Below are positions 43,563 through 52,064 of a stretch of DNA of 64,000 nucleotides, in pieces (position 1 is the first letter of the stretch; each line of letters opens with the position of its first letter). Below the pieces are notes generated by a model. It was not told where the DNA came from. It searched no databases and saw nothing but the letters and a program-made list of their open reading frames with translations. Both the position numbers and the translations under genes were made by a program. Origin of the DNA: Novisyntrophococcus fermenticellae (GTDB taxonomy: Bacteria > Bacillota > Clostridia > Lachnospirales > Lachnospiraceae); NCBI RefSeq assembly GCF_018866245.1, contig NZ_CP076458.1:1860001-1924000 (forward strand), given 5' to 3'.

Positions 43563-43765
43563 ATAATTGGCAACAGCTTTAAGCAGGTCTCCTGGCTTAC
43601 GCAATCCCATCTCTCCCCTTCTCATACAATTTTACAATGTGTACAATGGTATATGGAGAAATTACGCGCATACAGTAGCACGACTGCCAAGGATTCTAAC
43701 CTTGTTCCCTCTTGGCCTGATGCCTGCACCCAATCGCACATAGCACCAGGAACTTAAAACCGGTA
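43563..43765 (-). promoter_or_regulatory. cobalamin riboswitch 2 (short form)
   Basis: Minus-strand RNA: GGTGC...AAGAGGGAACAAGGTTAGAATCC, GGCAGTCGTGCTACTGTA and the distal AGCCAGGAGACCTGC (43583-43598) match the core of the B12 aptamer. Unlike riboswitch 1 it lacks the internal CCACTGG...GGGAAGGC arm, so the peripheral domain is reduced. Between it and the LRR gene lie a 65-base hairpin (about 43488-43555, GATAAAT / ATTTATC arms) and the terminator. Together these fill the 43377-43836 gap. Confidence 0.82.
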
Positions 43766-43787
43766 ATTGTTTTATTAATTATATATA

Positions 43788-43816
43788 AAGGTAGCACATT
43801 TTTTTAAGGATGTCAA
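43788..43816 (-). promoter_or_regulatory. promoter ahead of riboswitch 2
   Basis: Minus strand TTGACA (43811-43816), 17-base spacer, TACCTT (43788-43793). It lies just past the histidine-kinase stop, so the LRR gene is not simply read from the kinase operon. Confidence 0.6.
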
Positions 43817-43836
43817 ATTTTATCTTTAAATCATTG

Positions 43837-45219
43837 CTATCCCGGAAGCTTCACCGTAAACTTACTTCCCCTGCCATTTTTGCTTTCCACGGTAATCGTG
43901 CCTCCATGAGCCGTTACAATGGATTTTGCTATTGCAAGCCCGATGCCTGCTCCTCCACTTTTTCGGTTTCTGGATTTATCGGTACGGTAGAACCGTTCGA
44001 ATATAAAAGGCAGCTCGTCTTCCGGTATACCTATGCCGCTGTCACGGACTTCAAGCACTGCACTTTGCTCTGTGGTGAATATGGAAACATCGATTTCTCC
44101 GTTCTCCGGTGTATATTTCACCGCATTTGATAAAAGATTCATCACCACCTGTGCCAACCTGTCTTTGTCTGCCGGTACAACAGCCTTTGAACCGCTGACC
44201 GAAAATCTGATATTCTGTTTCCTTGCCTCCGCTTCCCAGGTCGGAGCAACACTTTGTACGACCTCCCACACGTCTGTCAATACCAGATTCAGCCTCAGAT
44301 TCTGATACTCTACCCTGGCAAGCTGTTCCAGGTCACTCACAATTGAGCCCAGCCGTAAAACTTCCTCCCGGCAGCTTTGCAGGCGCTGTGTTGTCGGCTC
44401 CCAGATTCCTTCAATCATAGCTTCCAGATGGGAACCAACAGAGGTCAGAGGTGTCCGAAGCTCGTGGGCGACATCCGCAGTCAGCTGCTGGCGTAATTTT
44501 TCCTGGTCTTCAAGCGCTGCGGAAAGATGGTTTATAGCAGAAATAAGATCCTCCAATTCCCTGGTATTCGTTTCATTTTTAATACGGACCGCATAATCAC
44601 CCTTTGAAATACGCTTTGCAGCTTCAGCAGCTCTTGAAACCGGGCGCGTAATGCGGCGTGCAAGTAATAATCCGGTTATGATGGAGACCGCAAATGCAGC
44701 CAGACCGATACAAATCAGGAACGTATTCATAGCATTGATAAATCGGAAATCACTTTCACTGTAGAAATAGGGGCCATAGTAGCTGATGATAACCGAGCCA
44801 GTCTTTTGTCCGCTTTGCACAAGATCAAATGTATGTGAATCAAAATCACCGGACTTTTTGGCTTTCTCCATTCGAGCGATAATATCGGACATGATCTGGG
44901 AGCACAGCGTCATATCGTGATTTTCTGCGTCCCAGATTACCTGATGGTTATTATCCAGTATTTTTAAGATATATCCGTCATACAGAGAATACATGCCTAC
45001 GGCATGAATATATTCTTTATTCCAGGTCTTCGTCATCGCATTCCACTGTCCGCCAAGATCAGATACGATATTTTCACTTCGCGCTGTCTCCTGCTCTGCA
45101 AGATATGACTCAAACTGCCGGTTAATAACGAAATTAGCAAAAATGCTGATCAGCCCGATTACAAGCAGCAGGACAGTGAGGATCGTCAGCGACAGCTGCG
45201 TTCTTAAACTACGTCTCAT
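43837..45219 (-). CDS. sensor histidine kinase
   Basis: 460 residues from ATG 45217-45219 (GGAGGTGAAG ahead). Two membrane helices (about 8-35 and 160-185) frame an extracellular sensor domain of about 125 residues. Then HAMP (RRITRPVSRAAEAAKRISKG), the H-box DVAHELRTPLTSV with phospho-acceptor His, N-box LLSNAVKYTPE, DSGIGIPEDELPFIFERFYR and GGAGIGLAIAKSI. It phosphorylates the response regulator encoded just upstream; genes overlap by 11 bases. The signal is unknown; the copper/zinc-type genes upstream suggest a metal or envelope cue. Confidence 0.92.
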   Translation of the reverse strand: MRRSLRTQLSLTILTVLLLVIGLISIFANFVINRQFESYLAEQETARSENIVSDLGGQWNAMTKTWNKEYIHAVGMYSLYDGYILKILDNNHQVIWDAENHDMTLCSQIMSDIIARMEKAKKSGDFDSHTFDLVQSGQKTGSVIISYYGPYFYSESDFRFINAMNTFLICIGLAAFAVSIITGLLLARRITRPVSRAAEAAKRISKGDYAVRIKNETNTRELEDLISAINHLSAALEDQEKLRQQLTADVAHELRTPLTSVGSHLEAMIEGIWEPTTQRLQSCREEVLRLGSIVSDLEQLARVEYQNLRLNLVLTDVWEVVQSVAPTWEAEARKQNIRFSVSGSKAVVPADKDRLAQVVMNLLSNAVKYTPENGEIDVSIFTTEQSAVLEVRDSGIGIPEDELPFIFERFYRTDKSRNRKSGGAGIGLAIAKSIVTAHGGTITVESKNGRGSKFTVKLPG

Positions 45220-45907
45220 CTTCACCTCCGAACTTGTACCCCAGCCGATGAACGGTACGTATATAAACCGGGGTTTTGGGATCGTTTTCAATCTTCTGGC
45301 GCAGATTCTTGATATGGCTGTCTACCGCACGGTCATATCCGTCAAAGCCGTCCCCAAGTGCAATATTGATGAGTTCCCCACGAGTAAATACTTTTCCGGA
45401 GTATTTTACAAGCGCAGCCAGAATTTTCATCTCACTTGCCGTTAAAGCAACCTCTACCCCGTTTTTCCTGACAATTCCCTGTTCAAAATCAGCAAATAAT
45501 TCACCGTTTCTCCAGGAATTACGGACCGTCAGAGGGACAAGATCCGGTGCCGAACGTCTGAGCAGTGCTTCCGCACGGGCAAACAGCTCCTTCAGGCTGA
45601 ATGGTTTCGTGATATAGTCATCCGCGCCTGTCGCAAATCCATGCAGAAGATCCTCCTCTTCAACCTTTGCAGTCAGCATTATAACCGGCACCCGTGAATG
45701 CTGACGGATTCGGCGGCAGACTTCTTCACCGGAAATATCAGGGAGCATAAGGTCAAGCACAATCAGCGACAGGTTCTCCCTGCCGCTGATTTCCATAGCC
45801 TTATGACCATCCGAAGCCGCGAATACCTTGAATCCTTTACTTTCAAACAAGGCTGTCACGACTTCCAGAATCTTATGTTCATCATCCACCACAAGTACAT
45901 GCTTCAT
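45209..45907 (-). CDS. OmpR/PhoB-family response regulator
   Basis: 232 residues from ATG 45905-45907 with AGGAGGTATTTTTGAAA ahead. Receiver domain: VLVVDDEHKI (acidic pair), LIVLDLMLPDISGEE with phospho-Asp, VIMLTAKVEEED and DDYITKPFSLKEL (Lys). The winged-helix output domain ends in YDRAVDSHIKNLRQKI and VYIRTVHRLGYKF. It overlaps the kinase gene and has its own promoter. Confidence 0.93.
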   Translation of the reverse strand: MKHVLVVDDEHKILEVVTALFESKGFKVFAASDGHKAMEISGRENLSLIVLDLMLPDISGEEVCRRIRQHSRVPVIMLTAKVEEEDLLHGFATGADDYITKPFSLKELFARAEALLRRSAPDLVPLTVRNSWRNGELFADFEQGIVRKNGVEVALTASEMKILAALVKYSGKVFTRGELINIALGDGFDGYDRAVDSHIKNLRQKIENDPKTPVYIRTVHRLGYKFGGEDET

Positions 45908-45947
45908 TTTCAAAAATACCTCCTGTGTAACCGTGGTTTTTGTAGCT

Positions 45948-45975
45948 ATTATAACCCTTTTTATAATTGTGTCAA
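45948..45975 (-). promoter_or_regulatory. promoter of the two-component operon
   Basis: Minus strand perfect TTGACA (45970-45975) and perfect TATAAT (45948-45953), 16 bases apart. The -35 lies in the last codons of the DUF2318 gene. Confidence 0.75.
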
Positions 45976-46496
45976 TACTCTGTCTTCCAATTGGCAAAGA
46001 TGGCTGTTGCTTCTTTCAGATAATCAGCTGATATCGTGATATTTGTGTCGCTCACAGACTTATTCTCATCGAATATCGGCACCGGATTACACCCGCCCGA
46101 CTCTATTTCAACCTGGCTCATTGCAAATCGGTTACCGCAGTTCTGACATACAAGTACATCACCCTCCTGCTTGTAATATCCTCTGCCTGAGCTGTAACAG
46201 ATTTGACAAGTATTAAACGCTGTACGTACGCTTCCATCCGGAGCTTTTACAGCAAGAACCTCCAGATTTGTATCATCAATCCTGGCTGAATAAAATTTCG
46301 CAGTTTCACTGACTTCGCTGATGGGAATTACAATGTCGGTATTTACTGCAGTATCGCTCTTCCCGGTGCTCTCTGTCTTGCTTCCCGGTCTGGCTGCAAA
46401 TCCCAAAACAACTGCAAGACATATAATTCCTGCCACAGTGGGAACTATCCACTTTTTCCTGAAACCTTTTCCTTGTGCCCTTTTATTCTGCACCAT
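45972..46496 (-). CDS. DUF2318 membrane-anchored protein
   Basis: 174 residues. One N-terminal helix (WIVPTVAGIICLAVVLGFAA) and an extracellular DUF2318 domain with two CxxC pairs (NTCQICYSSGRGYYKQ and LVCQNCGNRF) plus ESGGCNPVPI. The family is linked to iron/copper handling and periplasmic electron transfer near FTR1/P19-type systems. Here it follows the SafE/HMA/cupredoxin gene by 53 bases and likely works with it. It starts at ATG with GGAAACAGGAAATG ahead. Confidence 0.82.
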   Translation of the reverse strand: MVQNKRAQGKGFRKKWIVPTVAGIICLAVVLGFAARPGSKTESTGKSDTAVNTDIVIPISEVSETAKFYSARIDDTNLEVLAVKAPDGSVRTAFNTCQICYSSGRGYYKQEGDVLVCQNCGNRFAMSQVEIESGGCNPVPIFDENKSVSDTNITISADYLKEATAIFANWKTEY

Positions 46497-46549
46497 TTCC
46501 TGTTTCCTCCTGCTTTTCTTTCCGGCTCGTTCTTCTCATTATTATAAAA

Positions 46550-48388
46550 TCACTGGCAGCACGAAGCTGTCTGAAACCACGATGGCGGATAAATCAGTGT
46601 TTCAAATTCTGAAACCTCTTTTTTAACAGCCTCTTCGTCAAAATTATTTATATCATCCACAACTTTCACGTACCCATAAGCCGTATTGTCGCCATTGGAA
46701 AAATCAAAATCCTCTGTGGGATTCAACCCAAGTGAATTTTCACCCTTCTGAAGTACTCCCTTCAAATTGTACACAGGCACAATCATCGTTGTATTTTCAT
46801 CCTTTTCCGACTGATTGTCAATGACCCACTCCACAGGAATTCCTGTCTGAACAACCACGATGGCTGGACTAAAAGCTTCATCTGTGAGTGTAATCTTTAC
46901 CTGCTGAATGCTGGTTTTATCCTCCTTTGTAACCATTTCGGCAATCGCCATATTATCAGAAGGAATCTGTACGTTGGCAGGCTGTGGCCCGGAATCAGAT
47001 GTATCACCACCATTATCAGAAGCCTCGGGAATTTCCGTACCCGGATCAACCACTGTAATTATACTTCGTATCATTCCCATCCAGCAGCTGTAATTATACT
47101 GTCCTGTTTTATCCGGCATAAACTCAATGATATTTTCTCCTGTTTTAAACTTATATTCGATGTCATATTCGGGTATGTATATGGCGTTATTGCAACCGTT
47201 GACACTCCCCTTTGGTGCATCGATAACCCATTTTACAGGAATCCCTGCATGAACCGTAATTTCCGGATAGCTGCCCGGCTGCAGCGTTGAATTCACAATC
47301 TGCTCTCCGTCTGCAATTTCAGCCGCATCGCCTGTGCTTTCTGATGTCTTTGATGCATTGGCAGAAATAGAAGGAATCGAAAATCCTGATAAAGTAAATC
47401 CCTGTGAGAGCATCGACAGTCCCAATACGGTAACAAGCACAGCACCGGCAGTCATTACCTTATGCGTGAACTTCTTGCTGAGCATGGAAGAAAGTGCACC
47501 AATACCGAACATGAGCGGAACAGTTCCCAGACTGAACAGGAACATGGACAAGGCTCCGGCAAACGGGCTGCCCGTAGACAGTGCATAGATCTGCATGGAC
47601 TGCAAGGGACCGCAGGGCATCAGACCGTTCAGCAGTCCGACAATCAGGGGGCTGTTACTCTTCGCCTTTTCAGCGTTTATCCTGCGGGAAAAGATCCGGG
47701 GCATTCTGGGAGTCAGCCTGCGAAGCCCGGGGAAAATGCCCAGCATATTCATGCCCATGATCATCATAAAAATACCGGCTGTCAGTTTTAATGCGCCCTG
47801 AGCTGTGGTGGAAAATGTAATCACTGAACCCAGACCGCCGACTATAAAGCCAACGATCGTGTAGGATACTACCCTTCCAAGGTTGTATAAAAACGTTGGG
47901 CGGAGTGCAGCGAACCGGCTTTCCCCCTCGTTGCTCTGGTTTTGTGTAATACACTGAGAAAGGTTTATGCCCCCACACATCGCCACACAATGAACGGATG
48001 TAATCAGGCCAATAACAAAGAGCATACCATATCCCATGTTTGTTTCAGCAAGCTGACCTGGTACAAGCAGATTCAAAATTCCTGATTGCTCAAGCAGAAC
48101 ATATAACGCAGCGATGATAATCAGAAATCCAACAGCTCGGTTTTTGTTCTGAGCCCTATCTGTATGTTCCTTTAATACTGAATATCCGGTTTCTTCTATT
48201 ACATTTTTAATCTTTGATTCGGAAATCTGCTGTATATCAAAATCCACATCAGCGGTTCCGGTACTGTAACTGACCTTTACTTTGCGGATACCCTTTGTTT
48301 TCTGCAGTGCATTTTCAATCCGCTGCTGGCAGCTTATGCATGTCATACCACCAATTCGAAGACTTATATGTCTGATGTCTGATGCCAT
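46550..48388 (-). CDS. HMA - SafE/DsbD-like membrane - cupredoxin-like fusion protein
   Basis: 612 residues. An HMA metal-binding domain opens it (IGGMTCISCQQRIENALQ, CxxC). About six to seven membrane helices of the SafE/UreH/DsbD type follow (residues 85-330; HCVAMCGGINLSQC, NGLMPCGPLQSMQIYALS), with paired cysteines that fit thiol or metal transfer. Two cupredoxin-like extracellular domains close it: one with NGCNNAIYIPEYDIEYKF and QYNYSCWMGM, one ending before YPPSWFQTASCCQ. This layout suggests copper or other soft-metal transfer across the membrane. It starts at ATG after GGAGTGGTGAC. The DUF2318 gene follows. Confidence 0.8.
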   Translation of the reverse strand: MASDIRHISLRIGGMTCISCQQRIENALQKTKGIRKVKVSYSTGTADVDFDIQQISESKIKNVIEETGYSVLKEHTDRAQNKNRAVGFLIIIAALYVLLEQSGILNLLVPGQLAETNMGYGMLFVIGLITSVHCVAMCGGINLSQCITQNQSNEGESRFAALRPTFLYNLGRVVSYTIVGFIVGGLGSVITFSTTAQGALKLTAGIFMMIMGMNMLGIFPGLRRLTPRMPRIFSRRINAEKAKSNSPLIVGLLNGLMPCGPLQSMQIYALSTGSPFAGALSMFLFSLGTVPLMFGIGALSSMLSKKFTHKVMTAGAVLVTVLGLSMLSQGFTLSGFSIPSISANASKTSESTGDAAEIADGEQIVNSTLQPGSYPEITVHAGIPVKWVIDAPKGSVNGCNNAIYIPEYDIEYKFKTGENIIEFMPDKTGQYNYSCWMGMIRSIITVVDPGTEIPEASDNGGDTSDSGPQPANVQIPSDNMAIAEMVTKEDKTSIQQVKITLTDEAFSPAIVVVQTGIPVEWVIDNQSEKDENTTMIVPVYNLKGVLQKGENSLGLNPTEDFDFSNGDNTAYGYVKVVDDINNFDEEAVKKEVSEFETLIYPPSWFQTASCCQ

Positions 48389-48480
48389 GTCACCACTCCT
48401 TTCAATATAGGGTATACTATAACTCCAAAATATGTAGAAGTTATGGAGAAATGAAAGAAATACCCCTTATCCGGCTATTA

Positions 48481-49002
48481 TCAGGAAAAGACTATTTTTG
48501 AATTCACCAACCGGCAATACTGATACTCCCCTTCTTTATAAATTTCAAAGGTACCTGTGACAGAAATCTCAGTTCCCACTTCAGGGTAGTCATCCGGATA
48601 AACAGAATCACCAGCTAAGACAAACTCTAATCCCTGCTGACAGCAGGCAGTTGCATCCGCAATAACTACCGAAAAATAACGATCCCCTCCATAGTTATAG
48701 TCCGAATCCGGATCGGCTTCATAAACCGTAAATTGCCCACGCATTTTTACCGTTTTTCCGATATAGTTCTCCGGTGTGACCATCATGTTGTAAACTTCAG
48801 AATAGACCATTGTACTGCTAAGCTGTGTCAGGTCAACATCTGCCATCCCATCATCTGCGGCTGCTGCCCCTTCTGTGACTGTAATATTGGCAGGAAGAGC
48901 ATCAGAAACTGTTTTGGGATTCTCCTTTCCTTCTGAGCACCCAACCAGTGCCATTAGCAGTACAAAAGCAATGAGCTTTTTGATGATGCTTTTTCTGTTC
49001 AT
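48481..49002 (-). CDS. lipoprotein of the zinc-type ABC operon
   Basis: 173 residues from ATG 49000-49002, overlapping the permease stop, with GGCAGGAGGTATAAG ahead. Lipobox ALVGC. The mature part reads like a small beta-barrel (OB-fold-type) domain: PENYIGKTVKMRGQFTVYEA, YFSVVIADATACCQQGLEF, EVGTEISVTGTFEIYKEGEY. This resembles the TM2/CcmE-like bacterial OB family often encoded beside metal ABC transporters; function unknown. It is the last gene of the znu operon. Confidence 0.75.
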   Translation of the reverse strand: MNRKSIIKKLIAFVLLMALVGCSEGKENPKTVSDALPANITVTEGAAAADDGMADVDLTQLSSTMVYSEVYNMMVTPENYIGKTVKMRGQFTVYEADPDSDYNYGGDRYFSVVIADATACCQQGLEFVLAGDSVYPDDYPEVGTEISVTGTFEIYKEGEYQYCRLVNSKIVFS

Positions 49003-49853
49003 TTTCTTATACCTCCTGCCACAATTCCTGCCAGAGAAAAAAATGCAAAAGCCACAATATCCACGGCTACGATTGTAGATCCTACCGGGGTTCCCGCAAG
49101 AATAGAAATCAAAATGCCTGCTAAAGCACAGAACACAGAAAGTACCGCCGAGCAAATCGTAACAGCCTTGAAATTCTTAAACACCCGCATAGCAGACAGT
49201 GCCGGGAATATCACCAGCGCAGAAATCAGAAGTGACCCTACAAGATTCATCGCCAGAACGATAATTACAGCAATCACAACGGCAATCAGCAAGTTATAGG
49301 CCCCGGCATTGCTCCCTACCGCCTGTGCAAAGGTTTCATCGAAGGTTACTGCAAAAATCTTGTTATAAAATAAAATGAAGATTGCAACTACCAGCACAGA
49401 CAGTCCGGCACACAACCATACCTCACCTTTGGTCAGTGTCAGAATAGAAGTAGAGCCAAATAGTGTACTGCAGACATCGCCCGACAGATTTGATGATGTG
49501 GAAAATAAATTCATCAACAGATAGCCGATAGCCAGCGCCCCAACTGAAATCATGGCAATTGCGGCATCCCCTTTGATTTTAGCGTTCTGTCCTGTTTTCA
49601 GAAGCAGTACAGCACACACAACCGTTGCCGGAAGAACGAACAGTATCTCATTGCTCAGATTTAATATGGCTGCAATTGCCATAGCTCCAAATGCCACGTG
49701 GGAAAGACCGTCCCCGATAAAAGAAAAGCGTTTTAATACCAGTGTCACACCGAACAAAGATGAGCAAAGGGCAATCAAAACACCCACAATCAACGCATAG
49801 CGGACAAACGGATATCCCAGATATAATGCCAGCTTTTCAAAAAATATATTCAT
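48999..49853 (-). CDS. zinc/manganese ABC transporter permease (ZnuB-like)
   Basis: 284 residues, eight or nine helices, ABC-3 family. VTLVLKRFSFIGDGLSHVAFGAM is the family signature near the N-terminus and LNLVGSLLISALVIFPAL-type helix 6 is seen as AMNLVGSLLISALVIFPALS. It overlaps the ATPase gene by four bases. Metal identity is inferred from the binding protein. Confidence 0.92.
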   Translation of the reverse strand: MNIFFEKLALYLGYPFVRYALIVGVLIALCSSLFGVTLVLKRFSFIGDGLSHVAFGAMAIAAILNLSNEILFVLPATVVCAVLLLKTGQNAKIKGDAAIAMISVGALAIGYLLMNLFSTSSNLSGDVCSTLFGSTSILTLTKGEVWLCAGLSVLVVAIFILFYNKIFAVTFDETFAQAVGSNAGAYNLLIAVVIAVIIVLAMNLVGSLLISALVIFPALSAMRVFKNFKAVTICSAVLSVFCALAGILISILAGTPVGSTIVAVDIVAFAFFSLAGIVAGGIRK

Positions 49854-50563
49854 TGCCGCGCACCTCCTTCCATAAATAGAAACTGCTTTCCGGAATTGCT
49901 TTTCAGATAGTCTTCTTTTGTGCCAAAGAAAGTCGTATCCGATATATGCAGAATGTGGCTGGCGTAGGTAATTGCCGCTTGTATATCATGGGAAATCATA
50001 AGGATGGTAATACCGTCTTTACGATTCAGCTGCTCAATTAAGCGGTACATTTCGGCAGTGACTTTCGGGTCAAGGCCGGATACCGGCTCATCTAAAAGCA
50101 GCACCTTTCTGGTTGCACAAAGTGCACGGGCGAGCAGCGCCCGCTGCTGTTGACCCCCGGACAATTCCCGGTAACAGTGACTTCCAAGATCTTCCAGCCC
50201 CATTTTTTTTATATTTTCTTCTGCCAATGCTTTTTCTTCCCTGTTATAGAATGGCCGAAGGCCGCAGTGTCCCTGACACCCGGAGAGAACAACCTCTCTA
50301 ACGGATGCAGGGAAATCCCTCTGAACCATGGTCTGCTGCGGTAAATAGCCGATCTCGTTTGACTTCAGTCCGTCACCTGTCATAATGTTTCCGCTGATGG
50401 GCGGCTGTAAGTGAAGCAGGGCTTTCATTAATGTAGATTTTCCGGAACCGTTTTCTCCTACAATGCAGAAATACTCTCCGGCATGGATTGAAAAGCTGAG
50501 ATCTTGCACGATGGCCTTGCCATCATACCCCAGCGTCAGATTTTGACAGGTAATAAGTGCCAT
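49850..50563 (-). CDS. zinc-type ABC transporter ATP-binding protein (ZnuC-like)
   Basis: 237 residues. Walker A GENGSGKSTLM, Q-loop IGYLPQQTMVQRDFPASVRE, signature ELSGGQQQRALLARA, Walker B KVLLLDEPVSGLDP and H-loop ISHDI. It lies 19 bases after the binding-protein gene and overlaps the permease gene by ATGA. Family-typical length. Confidence 0.92.
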   Translation of the reverse strand: MALITCQNLTLGYDGKAIVQDLSFSIHAGEYFCIVGENGSGKSTLMKALLHLQPPISGNIMTGDGLKSNEIGYLPQQTMVQRDFPASVREVVLSGCQGHCGLRPFYNREEKALAEENIKKMGLEDLGSHCYRELSGGQQQRALLARALCATRKVLLLDEPVSGLDPKVTAEMYRLIEQLNRKDGITILMISHDIQAAITYASHILHISDTTFFGTKEDYLKSNSGKQFLFMEGGARQ

Positions 50564-50582
50564 GTTCTATCCCTCCTCCTTT

Positions 50583-51560
50583 TTATTGCAGCGCTTCTTT
50601 CAACACGGACAGATTACTATCCATGACAGAAAGATATGTCACGCCGTTTGCAGCATCCTCGGAAGTGGCAGACTGCATGGAGTCGAGCGTTAAAATATTC
50701 TGGTCCTTCGTCTGTGTATTATCTATGATTGTCTGAGCGATTTTCTGATCAGAGCTTTCAATCGTCAAAACACACGTTAGCCCCAGTTCCTCTGTCTTGC
50801 CGGCAAGGAAAGCGATTGTTTCAAAGCTGGCCTCAGTTTCCGCGGAGCATCCGACAAAAGCAGCATAATAAGAAAGCCCGTAATCATCCACCAGATACCG
50901 GAATGGAAAACGATCGCCAAAAAGCAAGGTCTTCTGAGAAGAGGCATCTAGCGTGCTCTTATAGTCTTCATCCAGAGACGCCAGCTTTTCATTATATGCA
51001 GCAGCATTATTTTGATATTTATCTGCATTTTGTGAATCAATTTCTGCCAGATTATCTGCAATCTCATGCACGAACACCTGTGTATTTTTTAATGACAGCC
51101 ATACATGTTCATCATATTCAGGACCTTCCTCCTCTGCACCGGACTCTTCTCCTTCTTCACTTTCCATGCCCTCTACGAGTTCTTCTTCCTTTGCAGAGCT
51201 GCCAAGCACATCCAACAGATTGATTACCCGCATATTCTTGTTTGTGGCTTCCTGTAACGCATCCTCCACCCAGGCATCAGACTCACCGCCAACATAGATA
51301 AACAGGTCACAGGTGGAAATTTTTAAGATATCCTCTGCCGTGGGCTGATAGCTATGCAGATCAACACCATTATTCAGCAGCATAGTAAGTTCTGTATGGT
51401 CCGCATCAGCTCCAAGAATTTCACGAACCCAATCATATTCCGGGAAAATAGTTGTTACGATTTGAAGTGATTTTTCCTGACTATCATTTTCATTGCCACA
51501 AGCTGACAATAGAAACAAAGCCAGTGCTCCTGCCAGAATTATAGAAATATATTTTTTCAT
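50583..51560 (-). CDS. zinc-type ABC transporter substrate-binding lipoprotein (ZnuA-like)
   Basis: 325 residues from the ATG at 51558-51560, nine bases after GGAGG (an ATG two codons earlier is too close to it). Lipobox LLSAC. Cluster A-I metal receptor: GVDLHSYQPTAED gives the first His, the acidic loop (ELVEGMESEEGEESGAEEEG) precedes YDEHVWLSLKN with the second His. The third conserved His region reads LLFGDRFPFRYLVDDYGL with Arg/Asp where ZnuA usually has His, and FVGCSAETEAS contributes a Cys. So the metal site differs in one ligand from classical ZnuA. Confidence 0.88.
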   Translation of the reverse strand: MKKYISIILAGALALFLLSACGNENDSQEKSLQIVTTIFPEYDWVREILGADADHTELTMLLNNGVDLHSYQPTAEDILKISTCDLFIYVGGESDAWVEDALQEATNKNMRVINLLDVLGSSAKEEELVEGMESEEGEESGAEEEGPEYDEHVWLSLKNTQVFVHEIADNLAEIDSQNADKYQNNAAAYNEKLASLDEDYKSTLDASSQKTLLFGDRFPFRYLVDDYGLSYYAAFVGCSAETEASFETIAFLAGKTEELGLTCVLTIESSDQKIAQTIIDNTQTKDQNILTLDSMQSATSEDAANGVTYLSVMDSNLSVLKEALQ

Positions 51561-51675
51561 TATCATGAACCTCCAGATTTTTTATTGCAGTCTAAAAAAG
51601 GGTGCAAAAATACAAGGAAGCAATTATCCCGCTTAAAACTGAGTAGAATATGCCCTTGTCAGTGAAAGTTCTTAT

Positions 51676-51975
51676 TCAATTGTTCATTCTCACCTTTTGG
51701 CTGATAGGGGTAATACATGGTATTACAAATAACGCTGTAAAACAGCATAGTACAGCCGGAAAAAAAAGCGATACAATGATAAATGGCTCAGTTAAGCCAT
51801 TGCCCAGCTGCTTCAGCGACTGTTCTGCATGGTGAATACTTGCACAGACATGACAGCCTTCTCCCGTACAGGCATGCTCTGCCTCTTCGGTAATAAAGAG
51901 TATAGAGAAAAGCGTGACAAACAGAACAGCCATGCAGGTCACAAGTGCTATGGTACGCTGTTTCTTTGTATACAT
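51676..51975 (-). CDS. small two-helix membrane protein heading the zinc-type operon
   Basis: 99 residues from ATG 51973-51975 (GGAAAGGAGAGAAGC ahead; the frame extends 24 codons upstream without a site). Two helices (TIALVTCMAVLFVTLFSILF and PFIIVSLFFPAVLCCFTALF) flank a short exterior loop HACTGEGCHVCASIHHAEQS, rich in Cys and His and thus a possible zinc-binding site. I do not recognise a named family. It lies 115 bases before the ZnuA-like gene in the same direction. Confidence 0.65.
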   Translation of the reverse strand: MYTKKQRTIALVTCMAVLFVTLFSILFITEEAEHACTGEGCHVCASIHHAEQSLKQLGNGLTEPFIIVSLFFPAVLCCFTALFVIPCITPISQKVRMNN

Positions 51976-52035
51976 ACGCTTCTCTCCTTTCCAAATTCTA
52001 TATTGTTTGACTCCCGTCAATTGAAAACTATTTTT

Positions 52036-52064
52036 ATAGTATAGCACTTGTTCTGAAATGTCAA
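52036..52064 (-). promoter_or_regulatory. promoter of the zinc-type operon
   Basis: Minus strand TTGACA (52059-52064), 17-base spacer, TACTAT (52036-52041). A dyad TTGAC-TCCC-GTCAA (52007-52020) lies just downstream of the start point and could be an operator, but it matches no Zur or AdcR consensus I know. Confidence 0.55.

Noticed and set aside
48389..48480. Metal-regulator operator in the ATAACTCC/GGAGTTAT dyad ahead of the HMA-SafE gene
   Set aside because: The dyad at about 48421-48450 is real, but it matches no clear CsoR, CueR or Zur site, so no function is assigned.
52007..52020. TTGACTCCCGTCAA dyad as a Zur box for the zinc-type operon
   Set aside because: It matches neither the Bacillus Zur nor the AdcR consensus; kept only as a remark under the promoter.
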